A stretch of DNA of 64,000 bases from Anticarsia gemmatalis (taxonomy: Eukaryota > Arthropoda > Insecta > Lepidoptera > Erebidae), in contig NC_134767.1 of the NCBI RefSeq assembly GCF_050436995.1, forward strand, positions 7,564,001-7,628,000, given 5' to 3'. Under the pieces are notes generated by a model, which worked only from the letters and a program-made list of their open reading frames with translations, made no database searches and was not told the origin of the DNA. Positions 12,408 through 23,709 of this stretch are shown here, piece after piece. Within the stretch, counting starts at the first letter, position 1. Every line of letters begins with the position of its first letter. The position numbers and the translations under genes were made by a program.

Positions 12408-12573
12408 GTATGGTTCCAGAACCGTCGTGCGAAGTGGAAGAAACGCAAGAAGAGCACGAACGTGTTCAGGTCGCCGGGCGCGCTGCTGCCCTCGCACGGA
12501 CTGCCGCCCTTCGGCGCCGGCGACGTCTGCAGCCCGGGGGTCTTCGCTGACAGACCCTGGTCTATGCCGGCTG
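12408..12573 (+). CDS. otp: otp exon A (homeodomain residues 47-60 and linker)
   Basis: The acceptor is tttgcag at 12401-12407 and the donor is gtgagt at 12574. The exon is 166 nt, starts in phase 0 and ends in phase 1. It is much more GC-rich than the flanking introns. It encodes the recognition helix WFQNRRAKW and the basic tail KKRKK, which probably also acts in nuclear localisation (inferred). Confidence 0.93.
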
Positions 12574-14326
12574 GTGAGTCTCACCATAACCATGTTTAAC
12601 TTGCCTCCGGTTTCTGGGTACGTTAGTTTATCTATTCAAGAGCGTTTAAGCTCATGTAACCATGACAGTTTGAAAAGATAAACTACCGCTAAATGTGCTT
12701 CAGAAACCGGGCACTACTTCGTTCCGGCGACGTCTGTGAAAGCGAATTAGCCGTAGCCTTAAAGCGGTTTTGGGTTTGGGGGGGAGAGACTTATTTTCAT
12801 ATCCGTTGCTTCCTTATGAATTTCCTTTAAGAAGTGCAAATGTATCATACAGTTGCAACAATATTTTCCTTGCTTCTTTACTAAGTACGTTTTCTTTAAA
12901 GATATTAAAGGAATAATCATAAGTACTAAAATGCTGTAAAAGATATTTTTTTCTTCACTTGAAATCAATTCATGATAATATTAGAGCTTATTTATTTATA
13001 AATCCCTTTAACTAATCCTTCTAAACTTTATTCATGACATTTTCTCACTAACCTTGCATCTTCCAGGTCTAGGCCAGCTGTCCCAGGGTGGAGTATCGAT
13101 GGGTGGTTTCGGTGCCGGTGGACTGCCGCAGCTCGCCGCTGACCTCAACCCCTCGCTGCCGATCAGCTCCGTCGCGTCAGGACAACCCTACCAGGGGCAT
13201 TACCCGCTTAACTCACTCGGTTAGTATCTTCTATTACATAGTCTTGCTACATAATAAATGAAATCGCTTACAAGCATTAAATTCTAGAAACATTTATGGG
13301 TCGGTTTTTTGGTTTATAAATGACACTAAACGGTAAAGCAACAAGTTAAAATGTTTCAAGTCCTGTAGCACATTTGACCGAAATTAAACTTCTTTAAAGT
13401 AGAGCAATAATAGCTGTGACACAAAATATTTATTACCACAAAACCATTAAGCCGTTACGTAGACGTGTAGAAGACACTGCACACTATAACACAATTTAAG
13501 TGCGGTAGCTTTAGTTTAGCAGTGTGTGAGGAAAAACTCTACCAAGTAATAGGCTAAAGCCGCATTATAAGCCTTCCTACTTGCAAGATTTTTTCTTGCG
13601 CACTGCCTCTCTGTGTCAATACTGAAGTAGTTCCTTTGGTCTAATGTGACATTACATAAACCCGTAAGTGAACGGTTTGTTCTTACATCTGGTTGTGTTA
13701 CTAACACATGTTGCGTTGTTTCCAGGCGACACAATGATGTCGTACTGCAACAACATCAGCGGGCAGCAGTCGGGCGGCGCGCTCGAGGGCTCGCCCACGC
13801 CGCCGCACATGGCGCACTGTGCCAACAATAACGCCTCGCCTACTGCCTCCGGTAAACGATAATATTTTATTAATAGAACTAATCAATCGAATAGCTGATG
13901 TAAACAAGTAACAGTTTTGATAGTCTGACTATCTACCTAATTCTTGACTATCTATAGTCACACTATCTGACGTACGTAGGTAGATATTTAAACACAAATT
14001 TTAGTTTACTCATAGATCTGAATAACACTCCCTCATTATCAAACTCTTAAAACGACATGAGTATATTGGTTTTTCCCACTTTGTTGAGTACAATTAGGCT
14101 CTTTGATTACCTCATTTCATGTAGGAAGCATTTCACATATGTGATATTTACTTATAAAATTCTAACTAAATATTTTTCCATCACAGGTGGTGGCGGCGAA
14201 CCTCCAGAAGAGGAAGTATGGCGCGGTCACAGCATCGCAGCGCTGCGGCGGCGCGCGTCCGAGCTGTCCGCCGCCATCCCGCCGTACCTTCAACTCAACT
14301 ACGACGCCCACAGCCCCGTCTACTGA
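12408..14326 (+). CDS. otp: orthopedia homeobox protein, C-terminal part (4 exons, 5' end missing)
   Basis: Join 12408-12573, 13067-13219, 13726-13851, 14187-14326 gives 585 nt, or 194 residues plus TGA. Residues 1-14 are homeodomain positions 47-60 (VWFQNRRAKWKKRK) with Q50 and N51. The following STNVFRSPGALLPSHGLPPFGA is the run that makes me call orthopedia. Residues about 164-178 (SIAALRRRASELSAA) are an OAR motif, and the protein ends NYDAHSPVY. Otp is a paired-like nuclear transcription factor of neural and neuroendocrine development that binds TAAT-type sites; this is family knowledge. All three internal introns are phase 1 with GT-AG ends. The first exon starts at the homeodomain 46/47 intron common in paired-like genes. 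Homeodomain residues 1-46 and the N-terminus are not seen in 1-12407. Confidence 0.93.
12574..13066 (+). other. otp: otp intron with a degenerate MITE
   Basis: GT-AG intron of 493 nt. Its first part (about 12601-12715) is a decayed copy of the hairpin MITE family seen at 3584 and 24396. The rest is unremarkable AT-rich sequence. Confidence 0.7.
12601..12715. mobile_element. decayed hairpin MITE (ACCCCCGG family) in the otp intron
   Basis: ctccggtttctgggtac at the left and gctaaatgtgcttcagaaac at the right pair imperfectly, with the family core gataaactaccgct. The terminal bases have diverged, so exact ends are uncertain. It lies 27 bp after the donor of otp exon A. Confidence 0.5.
13067..13219 (+). 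CDS. otp: otp exon B (Gly/Leu-rich linker)
   Basis: The acceptor is cttccag ending at 13066 and the donor is gttagt at 13220. The 153 nt keep phase 1 on both sides and encode GLGQLSQGGVSMGGFGAGG and then a proline/serine linker. No stop occurs in the frame that joins exon A. Confidence 0.9.
13726..13851 (+). CDS. otp: otp exon C (low-complexity linker)
   Basis: The acceptor is gtttccag ending at 13725 and the donor is gtaaac at 13852. The 126 nt are phase 1 to phase 1 and encode DTMMSYCNNISGQQSGG, then a Ser/Pro/Asn/His-rich stretch. Strong GC enrichment at third codon positions matches the neighbouring otp exons. Confidence 0.9.
14187..14326 (+). CDS. otp: otp terminal coding exon with OAR motif
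   Basis: The acceptor is catcacag ending at 14186 and the TGA stop is 14324-14326. The exon encodes GGGEPPEEEVWRGH, the OAR motif SIAALRRRASELSAA and the tail IPPYLQLNYDAHSPVY. OAR motifs are C-terminal regulatory segments of paired-like homeoproteins. Finding one in frame after three splices confirms the exon chain. Confidence 0.93.
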
Positions 14327-16640
14327 CGGCATATGAACTACCAGTACACACAACACGAACAATGAACAACACTTGGTTAATTACCGACAAGTTTTAAAAA
14401 ACAACAGAAAATCAATGACTCTTGGATTTTGTGTTTCTGGTTTCCCGGCTCTCAATAAATTGTAGTCAGAAATTTAAGCCAATTAGCTAAGAACTAAGAA
14501 GCGATAAATGACTTCTGGATTTAGTTTTTTTGGCTTCCCAGTTCAAAAGGCTTTTGAGAATGATAATTACTTGATCTACTATCAAAGTATTCCTTAAGTG
14601 AAGACTGTATAATTTCGTGAATTAATTGCAAAATTACTGAGTTAAGTTTGTGTTCAGCAACAATGTATTTAGAAAAGAGTTACGGTTTTCGACATCCAAG
14701 TGTTCTTTATTATTTTTGTCCAAGATTTCGCTCTTCTTAGTGCAAGATCAAGCCAAATGAAAAAGAAAATACCCAAATCAGGGTAAAATAAAGGCTATGA
14801 CTGTGACGCTAACGGCTTCATCACAAAAATTTCAATCAAGAAATATAAAGCTTAAATCAATACGTATTAAAGTCTCGAACCTAAAGTGACAATGCCTCAC
14901 GATATTCCCGAGACATTATCAGTTGGTCTCACTACTTACAGATAAGTATCGGTTAGCTTAACAAGTGGAATATTGGCAGATTTTAAAATACGTTTGCTAT
15001 TTGTCACTTCAATGACTATCTTTTAAATTGGATAGTTAAGATTCGATAGTCAATCTGTAAGTTGTGAAATCAGCTCTATATCTTACGATAAAATTGTGAG
15101 CTGTATTAAAAAAATACGTGTATACGCATTCGTACAATAATAAATGATAGTTTAATATAAGCTATTTATTATTTAAGTAACGTAATAAAGTATTAAATAG
15201 TTTAAATAGTTATTAATATTGATGTATTTACGCATTTGACGTAATTCTGGTTAGAGTAGGCTGGTTCAACACATTCCATTTCAAATGTAGTATAGTCTAC
15301 CGTTATAGAATAAAGGAGATTTATCGGGCCCTGTTAATAACTTATGTTTTACTGATATTGCTAGAGAATTAACGCAATTTTGCAAAGTTCTAAAGTATCA
15401 AGCAAACTAATATAAAATTGTATGGTCACGTTATTCCCGTCTGATACTAAAATACGATAGTCAATATTCAATCAGCGCAAAAGTTTAATAGTTGTGTTTT
15501 GTGACCTCAAATATTTAGTTACTTTTTGATAGTAACCCATACCTTTTTTTTACTATACTATAAAAAACAATTTGTAAAACGTCTGTTAATGAAGAAATTA
15601 GTAATATTTGTCAGTTGAATTCTAACTTTCGTTTTAGGTCTACTGCATTTACATTTTAGTACAATATTAAACAGAGTTATAACAGTATTAATAGTTAAGA
15701 CATTACAAAGCCCTTACAATGATTTTAAGACATACGCCTATTGCCTGCTAAGAAAAAATAACACCAAAATTTGAAGCAAATTTATCACTTCCCACTTAAA
15801 ACTGAATTCGAAAGCAAATCGTATACTTTTCAAGTAAAATTTTAGTCTGAACTGTAAAATAGCTATACGACAAAAAGGGTATTATGAAAAAAAACTCGTA
15901 ATTTGTAAATTTTTTGATTAGATTACGTGATTTACGAAATATTGCATTTCCAAAATGGAGATAATATATGTATCCCAGACCTTACGCTGTATACGGAATT
16001 TCGATCCAAAGTATGTTTTATGTGTGTAAATGTATAGTTAGGTATATACAATATAGATAAACAAAATCGGAAACTCGCGGCCACTGTATTTTTAAACTTT
16101 TTTGTATTTAGTTGAAAGTGGTTGATAGTTCCTATTATGTTGAAGCCCCGTCACGCGAAAATTTTTGTTGTTTCTTAATTATTTTTTATTCAAATTTATG
16201 TTTAATCAGAAATGTTTTTTCCGTCCGTTGTTTTGTGTGTAAGTAACGCTTTCACTTAATAAAGGGGCTGTTTATTTAGAATCTCTTAATTTTAAGCATT
16301 TAACATTAATTATTTTATGTACAAACCAAAGGGAACTTAGCACATTTTGGATTAACAACACAAAATAGATGTCCTGATTTTTTCAAATTTTACGATGTCA
16401 CACTACACTTTTGTTTAAAAATTGGTAAAATTAATTGGAAAAATTATATAATTTTTAATGAATTTTTGTATAAGTAAAGGACTGAGTGATTATTGATAAC
16501 GTTTAGAACAAATAATATTTTAACGGAATACATTCGAATACGATAACTCGCTCGCCCGTGTATAGCCTACATTTAGTATAACAGTACTAGTTGTAAGTAT
16601 TATTATACATACATACAATAAAATAGACAATGTTCAACTA
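14327..16640 (+). other. otp: otp 3' UTR (probable extent)
   Basis: AT-rich DNA with no open frame follows the otp stop and no transposon is recognisable in it. Possible poly(A) signals AATAAA occur at 14454-14459, 15184-15189, 16258-16263 and 16617-16622. The last is followed within 10-25 nt by a GT-rich stretch and is my preferred end. The shorter forms could be alternative 3' ends. Confidence 0.55.
16617..16622 (+). terminator. preferred otp poly(A) signal AATAAA
   Basis: AATAAA is followed by TGTTCAACTATGTGTTTC, a plausible GT-rich downstream element. Recognisable repeats and CTCF-like sites begin beyond it, which fits an intergenic boundary. Confidence 0.5.
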
Positions 16641-16835
16641 TGTGTTTCATTTTTCTTCATTAATCACTAGAAAAACCTGTTATAACCGAGTTACTTGCTC
16701 TATTCTTACGTAGATATGGCTGACCCTTGGACCCCATACTAAGAAGAAATTAATACATCCTGATCTAAATATACTCTCTTTAATAATTTTAGTTTTAAGG
16801 AATTCAGAAATATTAATACATTAATAAAATACTAT

Positions 16836-16888
16836 GCACCATCTATCGGCTGGTAACGTAAATATTTGGTGCGCTAGTTGCGCCATCT
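16836..16888 (-). promoter_or_regulatory. pair of CTCF-like AGATGGYGC words
   Basis: gcaccatct at 16836-16844 and gcgccatct at 16880-16888 are inverse matches to the AGATGGCGC core of the insect CTCF site. They lie about 200-270 bp past the preferred otp poly(A) signal. A third word is at 17113. Confidence 0.3.
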
Positions 16889-17057
16889 GTTGGGTAATTT
16901 ATGAAAGCCTTTGGACATAGTGGACGTTTAAAAGTTATAGCTATTGGACACTAGATGTCAGTAAAGATTATTAAATCATACAATTTATTCCCAAACTACA
17001 AATGCCAGAATTATTTGCAATCATTTACAACACAGGTTTTACAACTTTTAGTTTTAG

Positions 17058-17115
17058 TCCGACTCGGGAATCGAACCTACGTAAGTGCTATTAGTTCTAG
17101 CTATTCGACAATAGA
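17058..17115 (-). repeat. tRNA-like SINE head relic
   Basis: On the - strand the B-box-like ggttcgattcccgagtcgg is clear. No matching A box or tail was assigned. Confidence 0.35.
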
Positions 17116-17121
17116 TGGCGC
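17113..17121 (+). promoter_or_regulatory. CTCF-like AGATGGCGC word
   Basis: agatggcgc exactly, in the orientation opposite to the pair at 16836-16888. It overlaps the edge of a tRNA-like relic, so it could instead be a repeat-borne word. Confidence 0.3.
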
Positions 17122-17265
17122 TCGTCGAAAATACGAAAGTGCTTTTCCTATTTTTTTTACTTCTTGATCGCATCAGGGTAAAATCGAGAGCACCAAACTC
17201 ATTGCATATTACTTTAAATGATGCAGCGAGACCCAAAAAGTAACAGAATAAAAATGAAAAATAAA

Positions 17266-17323
17266 TGTGGAAATCGAACCCACGACACAACGGCGACTAT
17301 CAACTACTAAACCATAGGCACCA
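17266..17323 (-). repeat. tRNA-like SINE head relic
   Basis: On the - strand the stretch tatggtttagtagttgatag is followed by a B-box-like gggttcgatttcc. Too degraded for a functional tRNA. Confidence 0.4.
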
Positions 17324-17639
17324 TAATAATAGTAGGTAATGTGAATTACATAATCTTTTTTTGCTCTATGTTAGCGTAATTTTTAACAACTACAAACGAA
17401 AAAAAGCAAAAGACGAAAAGTAAAAAAATCCCTTACTCAATTAAGAAAGAAACCACATAAAATCTCACAATAAACCAAGAAGGCACTATCAAACAAATTA
17501 ACATACATAAACGATACATGTTCAGAATAAACGCACGATTATGAACGGTGTGAAACGCACGTAATCACATTGCGACACGACTTGTCGCAGCGATTATGCG
17601 GGCGCGGTGTCGCATGATAATCGCGGTACACTTTATCCT

Positions 17640-17860
17640 ACCAGCATTATAAATACGACAATTTGTGCGAATGTATGTATGTATAGATGTTTGTTACTCT
17701 TTCACGCAAATACGACTGAACCGATTACGATGAAATTTGGTATATAGGTAGCTGAAGACCCAGAAGAACACATAGGCTACTTTTTATCCCGGAGTTCCCG
17801 AGGTATGGGGAGTTACACGGGATGGATTTCCACGCGTACGAAGTCGCGGGCGGCCTCTAG
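17640..17860 (+). mobile_element. Helitron-like non-autonomous element (type 2)
   Basis: From an agcattataaatac start through gtttgttactctttcacgc and ctgaaccgattacgatgaaa to gaagtcgcgggcggcctctag. It ends in CTAG followed by T. Same family as 4304 and 43223. Confidence 0.6.
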
Positions 17861-18168
17861 TTTGGTCATAAAACTGGACGATTACGTTATTTGATGTTCC
17901 GTGGTTTGAAGTTTAAGAAGTGTGATGTAGTTATGTCGTCATTGATCATCTTGATTACTTTGGCGTATATTATTATCTATCTATTCGGCTATTAAGAGCT
18001 ATTCTGAGGCGACTGTGCGAGAAAACGCCACAGTGGCGCCACCGTAGCGCGTTTGTGGCGACACTACTAATTTTTAAATGACCCTATAATAATATAATAT
18101 TATATTGTGATTTGATGATTGATGGATTTTGATTCGATTTAGATGGGAAGACGTGCAGTATCTAGTAC

Positions 18169-18302
18169 TACTATCGACTATCGACAACCGGCTTGTCATC
18201 GAGAAATTTTGTATGAAAATCTGATCAGCGCCTCTGACGGGCGTCGCAGGAATTATTTTGGCAGTACAATCTAAATGTCTAAACTTTCGATACTCGATAG
18301 TA
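18169..18302. mobile_element. MITE with TACTATCGA(C/G)TATCGA termini
   Basis: tactatcgactatcga at the left end is mirrored by tcgatactcgatagta at the right end. The interior is non-coding and unrelated to the other MITEs here. No clear target duplication was identified. Confidence 0.5.
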
Positions 18303-19484
18303 CCGACTGTACTTAATCGCACTATAGATTAGGCTTGCTAGACACATATTTCGTTCGCCAATATTAATGCTGAATGATTCATTTTCAAAGCAAAACTGCT
18401 GAGTCGACGATGATAAAATGTTACATGGAGATACTTGAAAAATTGGGACCAAACATAGGATGTTTATTTATTCAAAAACCAACCTTTATAGCCCTAAATT
18501 ACAGTATGCATGCGATCGTAATCACGCGGTCTTGCTAGTAAAACCACAAACACGAAATTCAACGTCCAAAACATTTGAAACACCACATAAATAAGCAACT
18601 AGAATCCCACGAAACGCACTCGGCATACAAGACGCATATTTCTCAAAATGGTTGCTTAATTCAAAACTTGTGCACTCATAACTTCGTGTTATGTCAAGGT
18701 TTTACTCATAAACTGTACATATCTAAGTGAATTACGCATATTTGTGAAATATGGTCTAAAATGCGTAATAGACATTATATGATATGAGCCAATTTGAGTT
18801 ACTTTTTTAGTGTTATTAATTCTACAATTGTTATGTGTTCAGTTGTTAATATAGTTATGTGTGTTATGTAAAAAATAACAATATTACGTATTGTTATTCT
18901 TTGCAGTGAAGAAATGTTGAAACGAAATTAATGAAAATTGAACACACATGTATGTACTATCGAACCAACTGAATCATGACCCATTTTGCCTATAATTCGC
19001 TTGACACCGTCAAAACAGTAAGAATTTCATCTCTATTGTCAAAGTTGCACTTAGGACATTTTAAACATGCATACGACTGTGTTATGATGTATTACGACTA
19101 CAGACAACTTTGACCTTTGTTATTACAGTATGTAGATACGTTTTCGATAAATCACTCTTAATTTGAATCTAGAATGTAAATAGTGTAAACTCTTTTCACT
19201 ACGAAAAAACCTATTTGTGTCAAATATCAAATAGCACGTCATTTCGAAATCTGTGAAACGATTAGGGTAACCACTATAGTCATTGCCCATCATACAGTGA
19301 TTGCCAATGTTAAGGAATAATACGTTTATTTTAATTTCTAAAGTAACCAGTTCAAATTAATTGCGATATATATCACTTTTAGAATATTGGTAACATTTTT
19401 AATTTATAGAACTTATGTCCGACGTTTGTGCCACAGGTGTGTAGTTCGAAAAAAAAAAGTAAGTTTGTTGCAATATTTGTTAAA
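18303..19484. other. no gene seen
   Basis: AT-rich intergenic DNA without recognised features. Confidence 0.4.
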
Positions 19485-19932
19485 TAAAATAAAATAAATA
19501 AATATTGTTGGACAACTCACACACGGTCATTTGATTCCAAACTAAGCAGAGCTTGTACTATGTAGCTTGTACTATGTAACCAAATAACTGATAAACATAC
19601 TTATACAGGGTGTCCCAAAACTCAACGATAATCCGAGACAGGATGAAAGGCCAAGTCATACCGGTTATAGGAAAAATAAAAAAAAAATTCCATATCGCTT
19701 AGTTCAGCAATAATAGACACTTTTCAAAAAAGTTGAAATTCCACACCCTTGGTCGCATTTTCAAGTCCTGTGATCACGAATGTCACAATTTCGCTGTGTT
19801 TTTTTGAATTTCGTGATCTTAATTAAATATGCTATTAATCGTATAACAAATTAATGCACAAAACATTGTTAATTTAATAAAAAAAGGTAAGTTTTAGTGA
19901 GTCATCTTTCTCAAAAATATCGTTAGTCAACT

Positions 19933-20274
19933 TTGACGCTTCATACTGAAAAAAAAATGTACTACACTACCCTTGGCAAGTTATTTCAAAAGTTGGCGCA
20001 TTTAATCAAGATTTCGAAATGGTATAACACTTGCCACTTTTCTTGCCATTTAAAATGTTACTTTTATTTGAACGAAGAGTATCCTCGCAAATGGATCGGA
20101 CGCAGTGGTACAATTTTATGGCCTCCTCGTTCCCCCGATCTAAATCCAGTAGATATTTTTTACTGGGAATGCATAAAAGAAAAAGTTTATTCGAAATTAA
20201 TACAAAATCTATCGGAACTTTGCCAGAAAATTGACACAGCGTCAGAAGAAATAGATGCAAGGAATTTTGCTTGA
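19933..20274 (+). pseudogene. transposase C-terminal fragment, left arm
   Basis: The frame of 113 codons contains WPPRSPDLNPVD at residues 63-74. This is the C-terminal DDE-domain signature of Tc1/mariner-superfamily transposases, and D74 is probably the third catalytic acid. It is preceded by YPRKWIGRSGTI and followed by ECIKEKVYSKL. The N-terminal DNA-binding domain and the first two catalytic acids are absent, so it is dead. The first 45 or so residues may be non-homologous leader. Confidence 0.75.
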
Positions 20275-20541
20275 CTGGTGAAAAAATCTTTTGTACGCCG
20301 TTGCAGAGCCTGAATTCATGCGAGAGGAAAACAATTCGGAATTACTTTAGTTTAAGAAGAATAATTAAATAAGATCGATGGTTCGTTCATTGTTTTTTTT
20401 TTTTAATTATTATAACCTATTATTTTTATTACATTAAATATTTGTTATGGACTGACTCAATTACCTCTTTCCTAAAAATAATTGCTTTCCTCTGGCACGA
20501 ATACAGGCTCTGCAACGGCGTACAAAAGATTTTTTCACCAG

Positions 20542-20748
20542 TCAAGCAAAATTCCTTGCATCTATTTTTTCTGACGCTGTGTCAATTTTCTGGCAAAGTT
20601 CCGATAGATTTTGTATTAATTTCGAATAAACTTTTTCTTTTATGCATTCCCAGTAACAAATATCTACTGGATTTAGATCGGGGGAACGAGGAGGCCATAA
20701 AATTGTACCACTGCGTCCGATCCATTTGCGAGGATACTCTTCGTTCAA
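20542..20748 (-). pseudogene. transposase C-terminal fragment, right arm (inverted copy)
   Basis: Encodes the same NEEYPRKWIGRSGTILWPPR and SPDLNPVDI segment as the left arm, on the opposite strand, with a few substitutions. The two copies face each other tail to tail. Confidence 0.75.
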
Positions 20749-21621
20749 ATAAAAATAACATTTTTAATGGCAAGAAAAGTGGCAAGTGTTATACCATTTC
20801 GAAATCTTGATTAAATGCGCCAACTTTTGAAATAACTTGCCAAGGGTAGTGTAGTACATTTTTTTTTCAGTATGAAGCGTCAAAGTTGACTGACGATATT
20901 TTTGATAAAGATGACTCACTAAAACTTAACTTTTTTTAATAAATTAACAATGTTTTGTGCATTAATTTGTTATACGATTAATAGCATATTTAATTAAGAT
21001 CACGAAATTCAAAAAAACACAGCGAAATTGTGACATTGGTGATCACAGGACTTGAAAATGCGACCAAGGGTGTGGAATTTCAACTTTTTTGAAAAGTGTC
21101 TATTATTGCTGAACTAAGTGATATGGATTTTTTTTTTTATTTTTCCTATAACCGGTATGACTTGGCCTTTCATCCTGTCTCGGATTATCGTTGAGTTTTG
21201 GGACACCCTGTATACTTCTAAATACATACTTATATAGATAAATTGCCAACCAGGCTCAGAACAAATACTCGTGCTCATCACACAAAGATTTGTCCCGGGT
21301 AGGATTCGAACCCACCACACGCGGCACACATTATTTGTTAAGGATAATACATTTGAATAAACAGTATTCGCTAGTATTTCTTGTTTTTAAGTGTTTTATA
21401 TTGAATTAGTATAAAGTTATTGAAACAAACGACTGATGTTCTTTTAGAAAGAATATTTAAATTGCGTTTATAATAGAGTTTAAGTCAATGTTTTACTAAA
21501 TAAAGATACTATTGACCAAAATTGTGTATCAATTCCTTAACCGGGTAATAACTATGCTGGTTACCCTATATTATTTAATTTTTTATAGTTACATTATTTC
21601 CTTTAATGGCCGAATAAACCA

Positions 21622-21694
21622 TGTCCTGAGTGGGTATCGAACCCACTCCTGACGCGTTGCAGTCGTAACATCAACCCACTACGCCACGGAGCCT
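21622..21694 (-). repeat. tRNA-like SINE head
   Basis: On the - strand ggctccgtggcgtagtggg (A-box region) and gtgggttcgatacccactc (B box in a good T-arm-like stem) lie 40 nt apart. No clear anticodon stem or 3' processing context, so I read it as SINE-derived rather than a tRNA gene. Confidence 0.5.
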
Positions 21695-22152
21695 GTTGAA
21701 AACGGTAGCAAAGCACTATTGTATTGGCGCACAAAAAAATGACGTAATAATGACAGATAACAAATTCATTACCAAGGAAACGTAGAATCAAGCCAATTTC
21801 GACCTACGCGTATATAGACGTGTTTTAGAAAATGAGCACATGGTGGGTCATGATTCAGTTTGTTCGATAGTACAAGTATGTTTAAACTTAGTTCTAAAGT
21901 TCTTACTTTCTTAAATCCGTATTAGTACAGTGTTAGCAAAGTTGAAGCACGTTTAAGAACCCATTTAACTTACTTCAAATTTAAATTAATGGTAGGTATC
22001 TAGAATAAAAATTTGCTGACACATATTTTTTCCACTGTTGGGCAAGGCACGGCTGGCCGTGCAGTCGGAAAATATCGGATTAAAAAATAAATATCTAGAA
22101 CTCTAGTTCTCGCCATTATTTGGCTCGTATTACATGTAATATTATTACATTA
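21695..22152. other. no gene seen
   Basis: AT-rich intergenic DNA without recognised features. Confidence 0.4.
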
Positions 22153-22416
22153 TCTATAGTAATATAATAAAGCAGAAGTTTTTGTTTGTTTGATTGATTG
22201 TTTGTTTGTTTGAACGCGCTAATCTCAGGAACTACTGGTCCGATTTGAAAAAATCTTTCAGTGTTAGATAGCCGATTTATCGAGGAAGGCTATAGGCTAT
22301 ATAACATCACGCTACGGTCATTAGGAGCGGAGTAGCAACGAAAAATGTTACAAAAACGGGGAAAATTTTGACCCATTCTCTTAGGTGACGCAAGCGAAGT
22401 TGCGCGGCTCAGCTAG
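22153..22416 (+). mobile_element. Helitron-like non-autonomous element (type 1)
   Basis: Starts TCTATAGTAATATAATAAAG, with a (TTTG)n stretch, gaacgcgctaatctcaggaa and the 3' hairpin before CAGCTAG, followed by T. Confidence 0.75.
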
Positions 22417-23709
22417 TCTGCGATAACTTCGATTACTTATAGATTATACCAGATCTGACGCCAGCGAAAGCTCGTTCATCATACATATAAAACGCACAGA
22501 TCTACTCTCATGAGTATTATCTAATAGAAATTCTTTACTCTCACTGAACCAGTTTCTGACCAAAATATTACAAGTATTAGATCATCAATGAGCCGTAATA
22601 AGCAATGGTTGTATGTGTAACCGCCTCCACAAGTATTTGGAACCTTTTCACACTTTCTATAATACATGTTATACATTACATCAACTCTAATAACAAAAAA
22701 AGGAATTAAAGTTGGAAAGGAGATTATCTTGGGAATTGCTGGTCCGATATAGAAAATTCTTAGTTTAGATAAAGGGCTATATCTTATGAATTACTAATCC
22801 GAATTTGTCAATGCTTAGTTTATATGAAAGCCTATTCTTTGAGGAATGTGATGATTCATATTTTTTAGGTTGTTTTTGGAAGTTAAGAGAAATCTTGATT
22901 CGTCAAACATATTGAAAGTGGTCAGAAGTTACTATGGAAGTATGCAGTAAATTATTAAGAGATGATATTTGCTCGCAATTATCTCCAAAACTGTTGAACC
23001 GATTTTTATAATTCTAACAATAATAAGACCTTTAATAGGATGGGACACTTTTTATATTGAGAAGTTACAAAATAACTAAGAAAGATCCGGTTATATACTT
23101 ATAGGCAAAGTCGTGCGTGAAACTACTGAAGTGTAGTAATTAGTTACATAAGTGTACACCTGTTAATGATCTAATTATAATTAGTTCTCTTTAGAAGTTA
23201 AGCGAAAATATATGAAGATTAATTACAAAAAATTACGTTAATCTATTGATCACTAATTGTGGTGATTAAATAGTTCTATTTAACAAACGTGAGAGAAAAT
23301 TAATAGATTTTCGAGGTTATGCAGTAATTGAATAATTAATTGTATACCTTAACGCTAATCATTCTCTGAACTTTATATCTATATCCTAAGTCACGGAAAA
23401 AAAAACAAGATAACAATAAATTAAAAATTGTGAGAATTTACTAATTCTGAATCTACAGGTTACCCCATACAATTTCGATGACTGTCTTTTACTGTTATGA
23501 TTTCCCTCTTTTGATGAAAACTATTTATATTAAACAATTTATAGCACGATAACTTGCTTTTATAGGAGTGCTATTTTCTTTGATTTAAAGGAAACTTACA
23601 AAAAATCCATACGATGATCAATAGCTAATAACTATATAACGAACTACTTACTTATTAACAAAAACAAAGATTTTTTACTCTTTTCCTTATTTCCATGGCC
23701 AGTAGTTAA
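22417..23709. other. no gene seen
   Basis: AT-rich intergenic DNA without recognised features. Confidence 0.4.

Larger units (their letters stand above)
16641..17639. other. intergenic DNA downstream of otp with CTCF-like and tRNA-like pieces
   Basis: No gene. Three GC(G/A)CCATCT words and two tRNA-like relics are listed separately. A GC-rich segment at about 17570-17635 (gattatgcgggcgcggtgtc) is unexplained. Confidence 0.4.
19606..21210. mobile_element. Tc1/mariner-type fold-back element, 1605 bp
   Basis: The ends CAGGGTGTCCCAAAACTC and its inverse are flanked by TA at 19604-19605 and 21211-21212. The arms 19606-20311 and 20506-21210 are nearly identical inverted copies of about 705 bp, with only scattered substitutions and almost no length differences. 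The spacer (20312-20505) is only partly similar. Each arm carries the same 3' fragment of a transposase gene in opposite orientation, so the unit arose from two tail-to-tail element ends. It cannot encode an active transposase. Confidence 0.85.
19485..21335 (-). mobile_element. tRNA-derived SINE, interrupted by a mariner-type palindrome
   Basis: The two halves, 19485-19605 and 21211-21335, together match the SINE at 37241 in inverse orientation. The right half holds the head (ggattcgaacccaccacac region, B box on the - strand) and cgtgctcatcacacaaag. The left half holds the tail (caactcacacacgg then an AT-rich end). The split point is the TA used by the inserted element. Confidence 0.7.

Noticed and set aside
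13701..13907. Open frame on the - strand across otp exon C
   Set aside because: Shadow of a GC-rich exon; the + strand frame is the real one.
18902..18935. Good acceptor ttattctttgcag at about 18906
   Set aside because: No open frame follows (stop within four codons) and no donor was found nearby.
20006..20260. Open frame of 84 codons on the opposite strand of the transposase fragment
   Set aside because: Antisense shadow of the transposase piece; the same shadow recurs in the mirrored arm.
21622..21694. Possible genuine tRNA gene
   Set aside because: Only A- and B-box-like words are convincing. No complete cloverleaf or anticodon arm could be drawn by eye, and similar heads occur in SINEs of this window.
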